From Aurantibacter crassamenti (GTDB taxonomy: Bacteria > Bacteroidota > Bacteroidia > Flavobacteriales > Flavobacteriaceae), in assembly GCF_016811105.1 (NCBI RefSeq), contig NZ_JAFBGM010000002.1, forward strand, positions 744,001 to 808,000: 64,000 nucleotides of DNA, read 5' to 3'. The translations under genes and the position numbers were made by a program. Positions 51,996 through 61,011 of the stretch are shown in pieces; the first letter of the stretch is position 1, and every line of letters begins with the position of its first letter. The notes under the pieces were generated by a model, which had not been told where the DNA came from, searched no databases, and was given only the letters and a program-made list of their open reading frames with translations.

Positions 51996-53762
51996 ATGAA
52001 CAAGACAGTAAATATAAATTTAGCAAACGTACTCTTTCATATTGATGAAGAGGCGTACAATAAAATGCGACGCTATCTAGAGTCGATAAAACGCTCATTT
52101 GCAAATACAGCGGGTAGCGATGAAATATTAGCAGATATTGAAGCACGTATTGCCGAACTCTTTCATGAGAAATTAGAAAATGAAAGACAGGTAATTACAG
52201 AAAAAGAAGTTGATGAAGTTATCGCCATTATGGGTCAACCTGAAGATTATATGGTTGATGAAGACATTTTTGAAGATGAGCCAAAAACTTCTAATACAAA
52301 CACTAATGGTAAACGTACTAAAAAATTCTATAGAGATACTGAGCATAAATACGTAGCGGGCGTATCATCAGGTTTAGCGCATTATTTTAATATTGACCCA
52401 CTGTGGATTCGTTTACTATGGATCATTCTAACCATTGGTTCAACAGGTGGTTTTATTTTAATATATGGTTTATTATGGATACTGATTCCTGAAGCTTCAA
52501 CAACATCGCAAAAATTAGATATGCGTGGTGAGGCAATTAATATCAGTAATATAGAGCGAAAAGTAAAGGAAGGCTTTGATGATGTTGCAGCTAAAGTAAA
52601 AAACGCCGACTACAGTAAAGTTAAAAATAGTGGAAAAACATTTTTTGATACTGTAGGCGATATCATCATGTTCTTATTTAAAATTTTCGGCAAATTTATT
52701 GGCATAATTTTAATTGTAATTGGTGCTTCTGCAATAATTGGTATGTTCATTGGCATGCTAACGGTTGGTACATTAGATTGGATTCATTTACCAGGCTTAG
52801 AAAATATACTTGACAATATTACTGGTACATCAGTTTGGGTTTGGTCTTTGCTAATTTTCTTTGCGGTGGGTATTCCGTTTTTCTTTCTACTGTATTTAGG
52901 GTTAAAAATATTGGTAAACAATCTTAAATCAATAGGAAGCATCGCAAAATTCTCACTACTTGGTTTATGGTTAATTTCAATTATCTGCCTAATTGTAATG
53001 GGTATAAAAGAAGCTGCAGCACATGCATATAGTGGTGGAATCACAACTGAAAAAGAATTGTATTTAGAGAACAGTACAGATACATTAAACATTGAGTTGG
53101 TACGCACAGATTTATGGGATAATGGTTCTAACGTTCGTATGGATGATATGGTAATGACTTATGATGATGACGGACAACCAATTTTGCTTTCAGACGATGT
53201 TCGTTTTCGTATTAAGAAATCTAATGACACCATTATTAGAATTGAAGTAAAAAGAGAAGCAAACGGTCCTTCTGTAGTGGAAGCTAGATCCGTTGCTGAA
53301 GAAATAAACTACAGTTACAATGTTATTGGCAACACATTAATTCTAAATGATTTTTTAACTACAAATAGCGAGAGTAAGTTTAAAGATCAAGAGGTACGGG
53401 TTAATTTATATTTACCAGTTGGCACTACAATTAAGTATAATTCAGAGAGTGATCGTAACTGGGTTATGAATGCGGAAACAGACCGCTCTTCTGATGATCT
53501 AGAAGATTTTTATTGGAAAATGGGTTCAGATAATGAATTAAAATGTCAAGACTGTCCTGAGGAAAAAGAAGATGACGAGGATGATAAAAATCGAATTCGA
53601 ATAAATGAAAACGGCGTTGACATTAATATTAATGAAGACGGAGAATCATTTAAAATGAAAGTAAACGAAGACGGTGTCAACATAAAAGCCAAAGACAATA
53701 GTGACAATGTGGATATTAATATTAACAGCGAAGGTGTAAAAATAAACACCGACGATAACTAA
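51996..53762 (+). CDS. PspC-domain membrane protein with repetitive acidic tail
   Basis: I start at ATG 51996 (MNKTVNINLANVLFHIDEEA), two bases after the padR-like stop. The 588-residue protein has a helical N-terminus (1-90) and a PspC domain (about 109-170; FYRDTEHKYVAGVSSGLAHY, then LLWIILTIGSTGG). Three or more further membrane helices (about 215-350) and a large extracytoplasmic part follow. The last 60 residues repeat a short beta unit of the kind INENGVDINI, INEDG, VNEDGVNI, INSEGVKI. PspC acts in the phage-shock/envelope stress response; here it replaces a full Psp system. Confidence 0.9.
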   Translation: MNKTVNINLANVLFHIDEEAYNKMRRYLESIKRSFANTAGSDEILADIEARIAELFHEKLENERQVITEKEVDEVIAIMGQPEDYMVDEDIFEDEPKTSNTNTNGKRTKKFYRDTEHKYVAGVSSGLAHYFNIDPLWIRLLWIILTIGSTGGFILIYGLLWILIPEASTTSQKLDMRGEAINISNIERKVKEGFDDVAAKVKNADYSKVKNSGKTFFDTVGDIIMFLFKIFGKFIGIILIVIGASAIIGMFIGMLTVGTLDWIHLPGLENILDNITGTSVWVWSLLIFFAVGIPFFFLLYLGLKILVNNLKSIGSIAKFSLLGLWLISIICLIVMGIKEAAAHAYSGGITTEKELYLENSTDTLNIELVRTDLWDNGSNVRMDDMVMTYDDDGQPILLSDDVRFRIKKSNDTIIRIEVKREANGPSVVEARSVAEEINYSYNVIGNTLILNDFLTTNSESKFKDQEVRVNLYLPVGTTIKYNSESDRNWVMNAETDRSSDDLEDFYWKMGSDNELKCQDCPEEKEDDEDDKNRIRINENGVDININEDGESFKMKVNEDGVNIKAKDNSDNVDININSEGVKINTDDN

Positions 53763-53865
53763 TTAAAAAAAACAATTCATCATCATAATTCTACAATTCA
53801 GAAAATTGAATTAATAAAGACCAAGTAGAAGTGGCAATTTTACATCAATCAATAAAACAACAATC

Positions 53866-54597
53866 ATGACAACATTATCAAGAATCGCAATCGGATTTAT
53901 TTTAGCATTTTTAGCCACTTCATGCGGCTTTGACATTAACATAGCAGATTTTGGAACCGGAGTTAAAGGGTCCGGTGACATAGTAACTGACACCAGAAAA
54001 GTGACTGATGATTTCACAGAAATTTCAACGTCTGAAGGAATTCAGGTTTATATAACACAGTCTAAAGATTTCAAAATTAAAGTGGAAGCAGATTCCAACA
54101 TCATAGATTTAATTGGTACGGATATAAAAGATGGTAAACTTCGTATTCATGCAATTGAAAATATCGGTAGAGCTACTAAAAAAGTATATGTCACGCTGCC
54201 GGCAATAACAGCACTTAAAAGTTCTAGTGGTTCGCATTTAGACGCAGAAGGAACGATACACACTGATAAATTAAAAATAGATTCCAGCAGTGGTTCAGGA
54301 ATTGAAATTGAAGTCGTAGTTGATGAACTTGATATAGATGCAAGTAGTGGTGCTAATCTTAACATATCCGGTAAAACAAATATGCTTAATGTTGATGGTA
54401 GTAGCGGAGCAAATATTAACACAAAGGGTTTACAATCTAAAATTTGCGATGCAGATGCTAGTAGTGGATCCAATATTGCTGTAAATGTTTCAGATAGACT
54501 TACCGCTGATGCATCAAGTGGTGGTAATATTGCTTATGCAGGTGACCCAACAGTTAAAAAGAACAAATCAGTTTCGGGTAGCGTTCATCAATATTAA
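53866..54597 (+). CDS. DUF2807 (head GIN domain) beta-helix protein
   Basis: The 243-residue exported protein has a lipoprotein-like signal (LAFLATSCGFD). A DUF2807 domain follows, in which the unit ..D.SSG..L.... recurs at least six times (LKSSSGSHLDAEG, IDSSSGSGIEIEV, IDASSGANLNISG, VDGSSGANINTKG, ADASSGSNIAVNV, ADASSGGNIAY). These repeats form an adhesive-like right-handed beta-helix. The opening FTEISTSEGIQVYITQSKDF is the family signature. It lies 100 bases after the PspC gene and belongs to the same envelope-stress group. Confidence 0.9.
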   Translation: MTTLSRIAIGFILAFLATSCGFDINIADFGTGVKGSGDIVTDTRKVTDDFTEISTSEGIQVYITQSKDFKIKVEADSNIIDLIGTDIKDGKLRIHAIENIGRATKKVYVTLPAITALKSSSGSHLDAEGTIHTDKLKIDSSSGSGIEIEVVVDELDIDASSGANLNISGKTNMLNVDGSSGANINTKGLQSKICDADASSGSNIAVNVSDRLTADASSGGNIAYAGDPTVKKNKSVSGSVHQY

Positions 54598-54646
54598 CAG
54601 CACCAACAAACAACAGATTCAGTATCTAAAGACGCTGCTTTTACCT

Positions 54647-55966
54647 TTAGGGGTTTTCAACAACAGCAGTATTTTCACCCTCTTTAGTTACTGAATTTTT
54701 TATATTTATTGTGCCTGTCCCCTTTCCTGTATGGGTAAATTTAGGCCCATTATATTTAATGTAGCCGTTTTTAAAATCAACCCTTCCAATTGAATCATTA
54801 TTCGTAATAATTGCAGGATTACCTTCTGAATTATTTTCGATTGTGACATTATTAAAATCAAATTCTCCAGATTTTCCATCAATAAATAAGGTGCCATATA
54901 CATCTGAAACCCAAATGTCATCTGTAACAGTAACATTAACCACATTATTAAAATAGATACCTGTATAAAAGGTATTGCCTGACATAATTAAACCATCTAT
55001 GTTGGTAAATTCCATTCCGTTACCATCTAACTCCTGTTCAACGTCAATATTATTTTCAATTCTTATATTTCGTTTTTGGTTGGTATTCGTAATAAGAATA
55101 GGCCGCTCAACATTGGTCTGAAAAACATTACCGCTATATGTCGTATTCCAAGAACCTATGTTTTCTATAGCCGTTACGGGTATATTGTTGAAAATAACAT
55201 TTTTAACAGCGTTATTTTCTCCTCTACCAGAAAAGCTAATGCCAATACCATTTGTTCCATGGAGGCCTATGTTGTTTATAGAACCTCCTAAAACTTTAAT
55301 ATCATTATATCTAGAAACTGTAGGTTCTACATGGTTTATGAATTCAATAGCCATTTGACTTATATCAAACCATTTATTATTTATAAAATGTATCGATTCA
55401 CTTTTATAAATAGTTTCATTTGCAGATTTAAAACCAGTAATACAACCACTAGGGGCTGTCCAACTAACATCTTTAAAAGTTATATTCTTAATAGGCGTTG
55501 CACCTACAAAAAACAAAGCTGGATTATTATTTTCATTTGTTGTACCAGAATAGGATGAACTAAAAGTTAAATTTTCAATGTATAAATTTGAAATACCACC
55601 AGAATTTAATCTAGAATCTACAATAGGTTCATCTGTAGTTATATTTAGAACAACACCTTTTTCTGCTACTATTTTGAAGTCCTTAATTCCATTTGGATAT
55701 ACAGAATCATCTAAATTATACACTCCCTTTTTAATATGAACAACTTTTAAATTACCATTTTCATTTGCGCTAAATATAGCCCTAAACGCGGTGGTATTTT
55801 TAGAAGGAATATTTGTTGGTAAAAGATTAAATTCTGAGGCCCATTTTACAACTACGGTATCACCATTAACTTCATTTAAAGTAACTAACGGTGAAAACGG
55901 CTTAGTTTGCGAATGAGCAATAAGGGTCATGAATAAAAAACTCAGAATAATTACTTTTTTCATCAT
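54647..55966 (-). CDS. Exported right-handed beta-helix protein
   Basis: The 439-residue protein has a signal peptide (MMKKVIILSFLFMTLIAHSQ). A long ladder of short beta strands follows, each ending in N or D (NITFKDVSWT, AVKNVIFNNIPVT, ENIGSWNTTYSGNVF, NRDG-like turns), the pattern of pectate-lyase-type parallel beta-helices. The opening FRAIFSANENGNLKVVHIKK resembles polysaccharide-processing enzymes and phage-tailspike-like proteins. No catalytic residues can be assigned. A polysaccharide substrate or adhesin role is possible. It is a single gene, convergent with the DUF2807 gene. Confidence 0.75.
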   Translation of the reverse strand: MMKKVIILSFLFMTLIAHSQTKPFSPLVTLNEVNGDTVVVKWASEFNLLPTNIPSKNTTAFRAIFSANENGNLKVVHIKKGVYNLDDSVYPNGIKDFKIVAEKGVVLNITTDEPIVDSRLNSGGISNLYIENLTFSSSYSGTTNENNNPALFFVGATPIKNITFKDVSWTAPSGCITGFKSANETIYKSESIHFINNKWFDISQMAIEFINHVEPTVSRYNDIKVLGGSINNIGLHGTNGIGISFSGRGENNAVKNVIFNNIPVTAIENIGSWNTTYSGNVFQTNVERPILITNTNQKRNIRIENNIDVEQELDGNGMEFTNIDGLIMSGNTFYTGIYFNNVVNVTVTDDIWVSDVYGTLFIDGKSGEFDFNNVTIENNSEGNPAIITNNDSIGRVDFKNGYIKYNGPKFTHTGKGTGTINIKNSVTKEGENTAVVENP

Positions 55967-56339
55967 AGATAGTTGTTCATCCTTTTTACTACAGTAAAAT
56001 TCTGTTTTTTCAGCATTCTTTAAATTGTTTATCAGTAAAGTACTTTAAAACTCGTTCAATGGCTAGCAAATATCGGTTATACATACCCAATCATCGCTTG
56101 CATTCTGAAGAATCTACCACAATAATTATATCAAAAATTGTTCCGATAAGTTTTTGAAGAGATTATCAATTTAACGGTATTAACTAAACCATGACAAATT
56201 CATGATGTGTTTACACACAAAAAAGCAGATTAAAGCACAAAATATTATTCAATAAATAATTCTATTAAAATCGCATTGAATTCGTGTAGAGATTTACCTT
56301 TTTACCTAGGGATTTCATATTTTAGTACAAACGAATTTT
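55967..56339. other. AT-rich intergenic region between divergent genes
   Basis: I see no gene in these 373 bases. The only possible signal is TATTTTAG near 56320, one base away from a TAnnTTTG -7 element for the epimerase gene, without a clear -33 element. Confidence 0.4.
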
Positions 56340-57350
56340 ATGCAGTTAGAACTTAAGAAATTTACGCTCCCTTTAAAACATACGTTTAGTATTTCTAGAG
56401 AATCACATGATTTTCAAAATACGCTAATTGCATCACTTTCTTTAAACGGAAAAACAGGATACGGAGAGGCAACTTCAAATCCGTATTACAAAATTTCAGT
56501 AGAAAGTATGATTGCTGAAATTGAAGCCATTAAAAGTGAAATTGTAGATTTTGAGTTTACATTACCTGAATTATTTCACAAGTTTTTAGTTGATAAAAAT
56601 TTAAGCAATTTTGCCATCTGTGCTTTAGATCTGGCCGCACATGATCTTTACGGAAAACTAAAAGAAAAACCATTATATGAAATTTGGGGTACTTCTATAG
56701 ACAGCTATCCCACTACAAATTATACTATCGGTCTTGATACTATTGAAAAAATGGTATCTAAAATGAAAGAGACACCTTGGCCAATTTATAAAATCAAATT
56801 AGGCACTGATGATGACGTTGCTATAGTTAAAGAACTTAGAAAGCACTCTGACGCCATATTTAGGATTGATGCAAACTGTGCGTGGTCAGCTAAAGAAACA
56901 ATTTTCAATGCTCCAATTTTAAAAGATTTAGGGGTTGAATTTTTAGAACAACCACTAAAAGCTGATGATTGGGAAGGAATGGAAAAAGTAATGCACCACA
57001 GTGTTCTGCCCGTAATTGCAGATGAGAGTTGTATTGTAGAAACTGATGTTGAAAAATGTGGGCTACATTTTTCGGGCATTAATATTAAACTAACGAAATG
57101 TGGTGGCCTCACTCCTGCTCTTCGCATGATTCAAAAAGGAAAAGATTTAGGATTAAAAGTTATGATTGGTTGCATGACAGAATCTACAGTTGGCATTTCT
57201 GCCATTGCTCAATTACTACCCCAACTTGATTATGTTGATATGGATGGCGCTATGTTGTTGAGCGCTGACATTGCAAATGGTGTACGCATAACAGCTAATG
57301 CAGAAGTAGTATTTCCTACTGAATTTGGAAGCGGAATTACCCTACACTAA
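56340..57350 (+). CDS. Dipeptide epimerase (enolase superfamily)
   Basis: The 336-residue enzyme has the residues of L-Ala-D/L-Glu epimerases: the KxK pair at Lys151/Lys153 (YKIKLGT), metal ligands Asp177 (RIDANCAWS), Glu203 (LEQPL) and Asp228 (ADESC), and the opposite lysine near 250 (KLTKCGG). It converts L-Ala-D-Glu from peptidoglycan turnover into L-Ala-L-Glu for re-use, though related enzymes accept other dipeptides. The stop codon overlaps the next ATG by one base (TAATG), so it is translationally coupled to an AONS-like PLP enzyme. Confidence 0.88.
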   Translation: MQLELKKFTLPLKHTFSISRESHDFQNTLIASLSLNGKTGYGEATSNPYYKISVESMIAEIEAIKSEIVDFEFTLPELFHKFLVDKNLSNFAICALDLAAHDLYGKLKEKPLYEIWGTSIDSYPTTNYTIGLDTIEKMVSKMKETPWPIYKIKLGTDDDVAIVKELRKHSDAIFRIDANCAWSAKETIFNAPILKDLGVEFLEQPLKADDWEGMEKVMHHSVLPVIADESCIVETDVEKCGLHFSGINIKLTKCGGLTPALRMIQKGKDLGLKVMIGCMTESTVGISAIAQLLPQLDYVDMDGAMLLSADIANGVRITANAEVVFPTEFGSGITLH

Positions 57351-58393
57351 TGATTCACGAAGTAGCAGAATTTCCGGATAGAATAATTATAATTGATGGG
57401 GAAGAATATTTATATTTTGGTGGCACCGCATATTTGGGTTTACAAACTGATTCCTCATTTCAAGAAATTTTTATAAAAAACGTTAGAAAATTTGGGACCA
57501 ATTACGGGGCTTCTAGAAATGCCAATGTTCGCTTAACAATTTATGAAAAAGCAGAAAAGTATTTAGCTGAACAAATAAGCAGTGAGGCATGCTTAACATT
57601 ATCTTCTGGCTTTTTAACAGGGCAATTAATTGCTAAACATTTTCATTCACAAAATAAGCACTGCTATTATGCACCAGGTACGCATGAGGCTTTACACCTA
57701 CTGGGCACAAAAAACCACACGGACTTCAAGAATTTAATATCTGATTTAAATACTGCTCTGGAGAATGAAAATATAAATCCCATTCTATTTTTAGATTCCG
57801 TATTAATGAACGGAAAAAATCATCCTGAATTTAATTGGCTTAATAAAATTAATCTTGAAAAAATCACCTTGGTTGTTGATGACTCACACGGTTTTGGTAT
57901 TGTTGGGAAAAAAGGTAATGGCATATATGAGACCTTAATAAAATTAAAACCGAAAGAACTTATTGTTTGTGGTTCTCTTGGCAAAGGCTTTGGAGTACAA
58001 GCAGGTTTTATAGCAGGCAGTAATAAATTGATTAATAAACTACGGTTAACAAATATGTATGCAGCTGCTAGTCCCGCGTCGGCTGCAGCAATGGCCACTC
58101 TTGTTGAATCTCATGAAATTATCACTGCAAAAAGAGATTTGTTATTTAAAAATAATAAATATTTCATTTCCAATTTAGAGCATATCAGTTTATTCAATTA
58201 TCTTCCTGACTATCCTTGTTTTTCATTTAATAATGAACGTCTGAGCGAATATTTAAAAGCAAATAAAATCATTGTAACAAACTTTTATTATCCAACGGAA
58301 AAAGACAATTTAGTACAACGTATCGTCATAAGTGCTCATCACAAAAAAAGTGATATTAAAAAGTTGGCTGACGCGATTAATCATTATTTCTAA
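57350..58393 (+). CDS. AONS-like PLP-dependent enzyme
   Basis: The 347-residue enzyme is of the alpha-oxoamine synthase / class I-II aminotransferase fold: LTLSSGFLTGQLIA (about 82-95), VVDDSHGFGIVG with Asp177 for the pyridine nitrogen, and the PLP lysine Lys212 in GSLGKGFGVQAGF. It is about 40 residues shorter than 8-amino-7-oxononanoate synthase. The first residues are also short, so an acyl-CoA condensing role is not certain. Coupling to the dipeptide epimerase suggests a role in amino-acid or murein-peptide recycling rather than biotin synthesis. Confidence 0.8.
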   Translation: MIHEVAEFPDRIIIIDGEEYLYFGGTAYLGLQTDSSFQEIFIKNVRKFGTNYGASRNANVRLTIYEKAEKYLAEQISSEACLTLSSGFLTGQLIAKHFHSQNKHCYYAPGTHEALHLLGTKNHTDFKNLISDLNTALENENINPILFLDSVLMNGKNHPEFNWLNKINLEKITLVVDDSHGFGIVGKKGNGIYETLIKLKPKELIVCGSLGKGFGVQAGFIAGSNKLINKLRLTNMYAAASPASAAAMATLVESHEIITAKRDLLFKNNKYFISNLEHISLFNYLPDYPCFSFNNERLSEYLKANKIIVTNFYYPTEKDNLVQRIVISAHHKKSDIKKLADAINHYF

Positions 58394-58512
58394 GTTTACT
58401 TTAATAGCATCAGTATCACATCTGTGATATTTTTAACAAAAACCTAACATTTTATTAAATTTTATCGTAACTTTTTAGGAAAACTTATAGTTTAACTTTA
58501 AAGGATACGATC

Positions 58513-58962
58513 ATGAAAAAATTACTTGTATTGGTTTTTTTGATGCTATTCCTCATTTCCGCTACGGAAATGGTGTCTCCAAAACCTGCGTTACACCCTT
58601 CAATTGAAGGAACTTGGGAATTAGTAAGCTTTTATAATTATGTAGATGGCGTAAATGTCTCTGATACTTTACCAGCGACCGATGGATATAGGCAAATAAA
58701 AATGTACTATGACAGTAAGGTTATGTGGACAAGATATGTGCCAAATGATTCTATAGAATGGTTTGGTTATGGTTCATATCAAGTTGAGGATAATCAATTA
58801 GTTGAAAAATTAGAATACATGTCTGCTTCAATGCGAAAAGTAGCCAACAATGAAATGATTTGGACAATGGAACTTGATTTGAAAAATAACAGCTATAGTC
58901 AAATTTTTCTTGATGAAGAAGGCAACAGAATAAACTCTGAAAATTACAAACGCCTCAATTAA
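58513..58962 (+). CDS. Exported small lipocalin-like protein
   Basis: The 149-residue protein has a signal peptide (residues 1-17) and a compact beta-rich domain beginning SIEGTWELVSFYNYVDGVNV. It continues with YRQIKMYYDSKVMWTRYVP and ends in SEN-YKRL. This layout resembles the lipocalin-like/DUF4488-type single-domain proteins of Bacteroidota. The function is unknown. It is convergent with trxB and followed by a bidirectional terminator. Confidence 0.7.
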   Translation: MKKLLVLVFLMLFLISATEMVSPKPALHPSIEGTWELVSFYNYVDGVNVSDTLPATDGYRQIKMYYDSKVMWTRYVPNDSIEWFGYGSYQVEDNQLVEKLEYMSASMRKVANNEMIWTMELDLKNNSYSQIFLDEEGNRINSENYKRLN

Positions 58963-58969
58963 AATCTTC

Positions 58970-59006
58970 AAAAAAAATGCCCAGTTAAAACTGGGCATTT
59001 TTTTTA
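58970..59006. terminator. Bidirectional terminator between lipocalin-like gene and trxB
   Basis: ATGCCCAGT and ACTGGGCAT pair around TAAA. The stem is flanked by seven A on the left and eight T on the right, giving both converging transcripts a hairpin followed by a T-run. Confidence 0.92.
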
Positions 59007-59021
59007 TAAACTATAGAGCAT

Positions 59022-59993
59022 TTAAGCGACTTCATTTTCTTCATGAACTTCTTTTGAAGCTAAATATCGTTCAGCATCTAAAGCAGCCATACAACCTGTA
59101 CCCGCAGCAGTAATTGCCTGACGATAAACATGATCAGCAGCATCACCAGAAACAAAAACCCCTTCTACATTAGTTTTTGCAGTACCTGGTGTTTTTATGA
59201 TATACCCTGTTTCATCAAGTTCAAGGTAATCTTTAAAGATATCTGTATTAGGTTTATGCCCAATAGCTACAAAAAATCCTGTTGCCGGAATATCAAATTT
59301 CTCACCAGTCACTTTGTTTTTAGCACGTACCCCGGTTACTACTTGTCCATCTCCTAAAACCTCATCAGTTTCAGTATTGAATAAAATTTCAATATTTTCA
59401 GTGTTACGAACTCTAGCCTCCATTATTTTTGATGCTCTAAACGCATCACGCCTAACTAACATTGTAACTTTTTTACAAAGTTTAGAAAGGTAATGTGCTT
59501 CTTCAGCAGCAGAATCACCTGCACCAACTAGCACCACTTCTTGATTTCTATAGAAGAATCCATCACAAACAGCACAAGCAGAAACTCCACCGCCAAGGTT
59601 TAAATATTTTTGCTCAGATGGCAACCCTAAATATTTAGCTGTGGCTCCTGTAGAAATTATTACAGTGTCACAATGTATTTCAGTTGTCTCATTTACCCAA
59701 ACCTTGTGAACAGGTCCTGAAAAATCAACTTTAGTCACCCACCCATCACGTACATCGGTACCAAAACGCTCTGATTGTTTTTGTAACTCAATCATCATTT
59801 CTGGTCCAGTAATTCCATCAGGGTATCCTGGGTAATTCTCAACTTCATTTGTAGTGGTCAATTGTCCGCCAGGTTGCATTCCTTGATACAATATTGGAGC
59901 CATATTAGCCCTTGCCGCATATATTGCTGCAGTGTATCCCGCAGGTCCAGAACCTATAATCAAACACTTCACTTTCTCTATATTATCCGCCAT
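59022..59993 (-). CDS. trxB: Thioredoxin-disulfide reductase
   Basis: The 323-residue flavoprotein has the FAD motif IIGSGPAGYTAAIYAARA (12-29), the redox-active CAVCDG (Cys140/Cys143), a GAGDSAAEEA NADPH-binding loop, and the C-terminal GVFVSGDAADHVYRQAITAA. It passes electrons from NADPH to thioredoxin in the cytoplasm. The length is normal. A TAnnTTTG element lies 26-33 bases before its start on the minus strand. Confidence 0.96.
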   Translation of the reverse strand: MADNIEKVKCLIIGSGPAGYTAAIYAARANMAPILYQGMQPGGQLTTTNEVENYPGYPDGITGPEMMIELQKQSERFGTDVRDGWVTKVDFSGPVHKVWVNETTEIHCDTVIISTGATAKYLGLPSEQKYLNLGGGVSACAVCDGFFYRNQEVVLVGAGDSAAEEAHYLSKLCKKVTMLVRRDAFRASKIMEARVRNTENIEILFNTETDEVLGDGQVVTGVRAKNKVTGEKFDIPATGFFVAIGHKPNTDIFKDYLELDETGYIIKTPGTAKTNVEGVFVSGDAADHVYRQAITAAGTGCMAALDAERYLASKEVHEENEVA

Positions 59994-60018
59994 ATCATTG
60001 TATAATTAATTACTTATA

Positions 60019-60026
60019 CAAAAGTA
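60019..60026 (-). promoter_or_regulatory. -7 element of trxB; remainder of 59994-60302 holds no gene
   Basis: On the minus strand the sequence TACTTTTG fits TAnnTTTG exactly, 26 bases before the trxB start; the -33 element is not clear. The rest of the 309-base divergent region to 60302 shows no further gene and no distinct promoter for the LytTR regulator. Confidence 0.45.
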
Positions 60027-60302
60027 GTTGATTTGTAAAAAACCTTACATTTAAAGTTATCAAAAGTTTTGATACATTTGTCTTTGAATTTGGATTACTA
60101 AAGTTGTAGGACTTTTTTTTGTTGATTGGAATTAAAATCCGAATTCTCTTTAAACTACTTTAAATGTTGATATTCAATTAATTTTTGAATTTATTTTAAA
60201 GTTGTATCCCCCTTTATTTTTAAAAAATGATTTGTTTGGCAGGATTATTGAAAACGATATAATTGCGAACGAAGACCAAAAAAATAACGAACATTACCAA
60301 TC

Positions 60303-61007
60303 ATGTCTGAAAAAAAATTGAAAAGTATTGTTGTTGACGATTCTGAAATGCAAAGAACTTCAGTGGCCAAATTAATAAAAGATCATCAAAATCTTGAATT
60401 GGTTGCTGAGTATCGTAATGGCGTTGAAGTATTACAAAACGTAAAAAGTAACGAGATTGATGTAATTTTTTTAGATGTTGAAATGCCGCTAGTTAATGGT
60501 TTTGATTTGTTAAAATCAATGAAGCACACACCACAAGTTGTGCTAATTAGTTCTGACCCAAGTCATGCATTAAAAGCATTTGATTTCAATGTTACTGATT
60601 ATCTACTTAAACCAATTACGCCACCTCGTTTTAATACTGCCGTAAAAAAGGCATTAGTTGCTTCTTCCTATCGGAAAAATAATGTTATAGATGATGACCG
60701 ACATATTTTTGTAAAAAGCAATCTACAACGAATTAAAGTAAAGCTTACAGATATTAAATGGGTTGAGGCCTTAGGTGATTACGTTAAACTTTTTTTAGAA
60801 GATGCTACAATCTTAGTGTTGACTTCAATGAAATCATTTTCGGAAAAATTACCCGCTAACGAATTTCTTAGAATCCATAAATCATACATTATCAATCTGA
60901 ATAAGGTTGAAAAGTTCAATAGTAATTCTGTAGAACTCTGCGGTGAAATACTTCCATTAAGTAGAAAACGAAAAATGGAATTAAAAGAAGCCTTAGGGGA
61001 AGCTTAA
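60303..61007 (+). CDS. Orphan LytTR response regulator
   Basis: The 234-residue regulator has a receiver domain (phosphoacceptor Asp58 in VIFLDVEMP; VVDDSEMQRTS at the start; lysine in YLLKPITPP) and a LytTR DNA-binding domain (about 130-232; FVKSNLQRIKVKLTDI, FLRIHKSYIINLNKV). No histidine kinase gene is adjacent, unlike the LytTR gene at 21295. It is divergent from trxB and ends four bases before the convergent galK gene. The kinase partner must lie elsewhere. Confidence 0.9.
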   Translation: MSEKKLKSIVVDDSEMQRTSVAKLIKDHQNLELVAEYRNGVEVLQNVKSNEIDVIFLDVEMPLVNGFDLLKSMKHTPQVVLISSDPSHALKAFDFNVTDYLLKPITPPRFNTAVKKALVASSYRKNNVIDDDRHIFVKSNLQRIKVKLTDIKWVEALGDYVKLFLEDATILVLTSMKSFSEKLPANEFLRIHKSYIINLNKVEKFNSNSVELCGEILPLSRKRKMELKEALGEA

Positions 61008-61011
61008 AATC

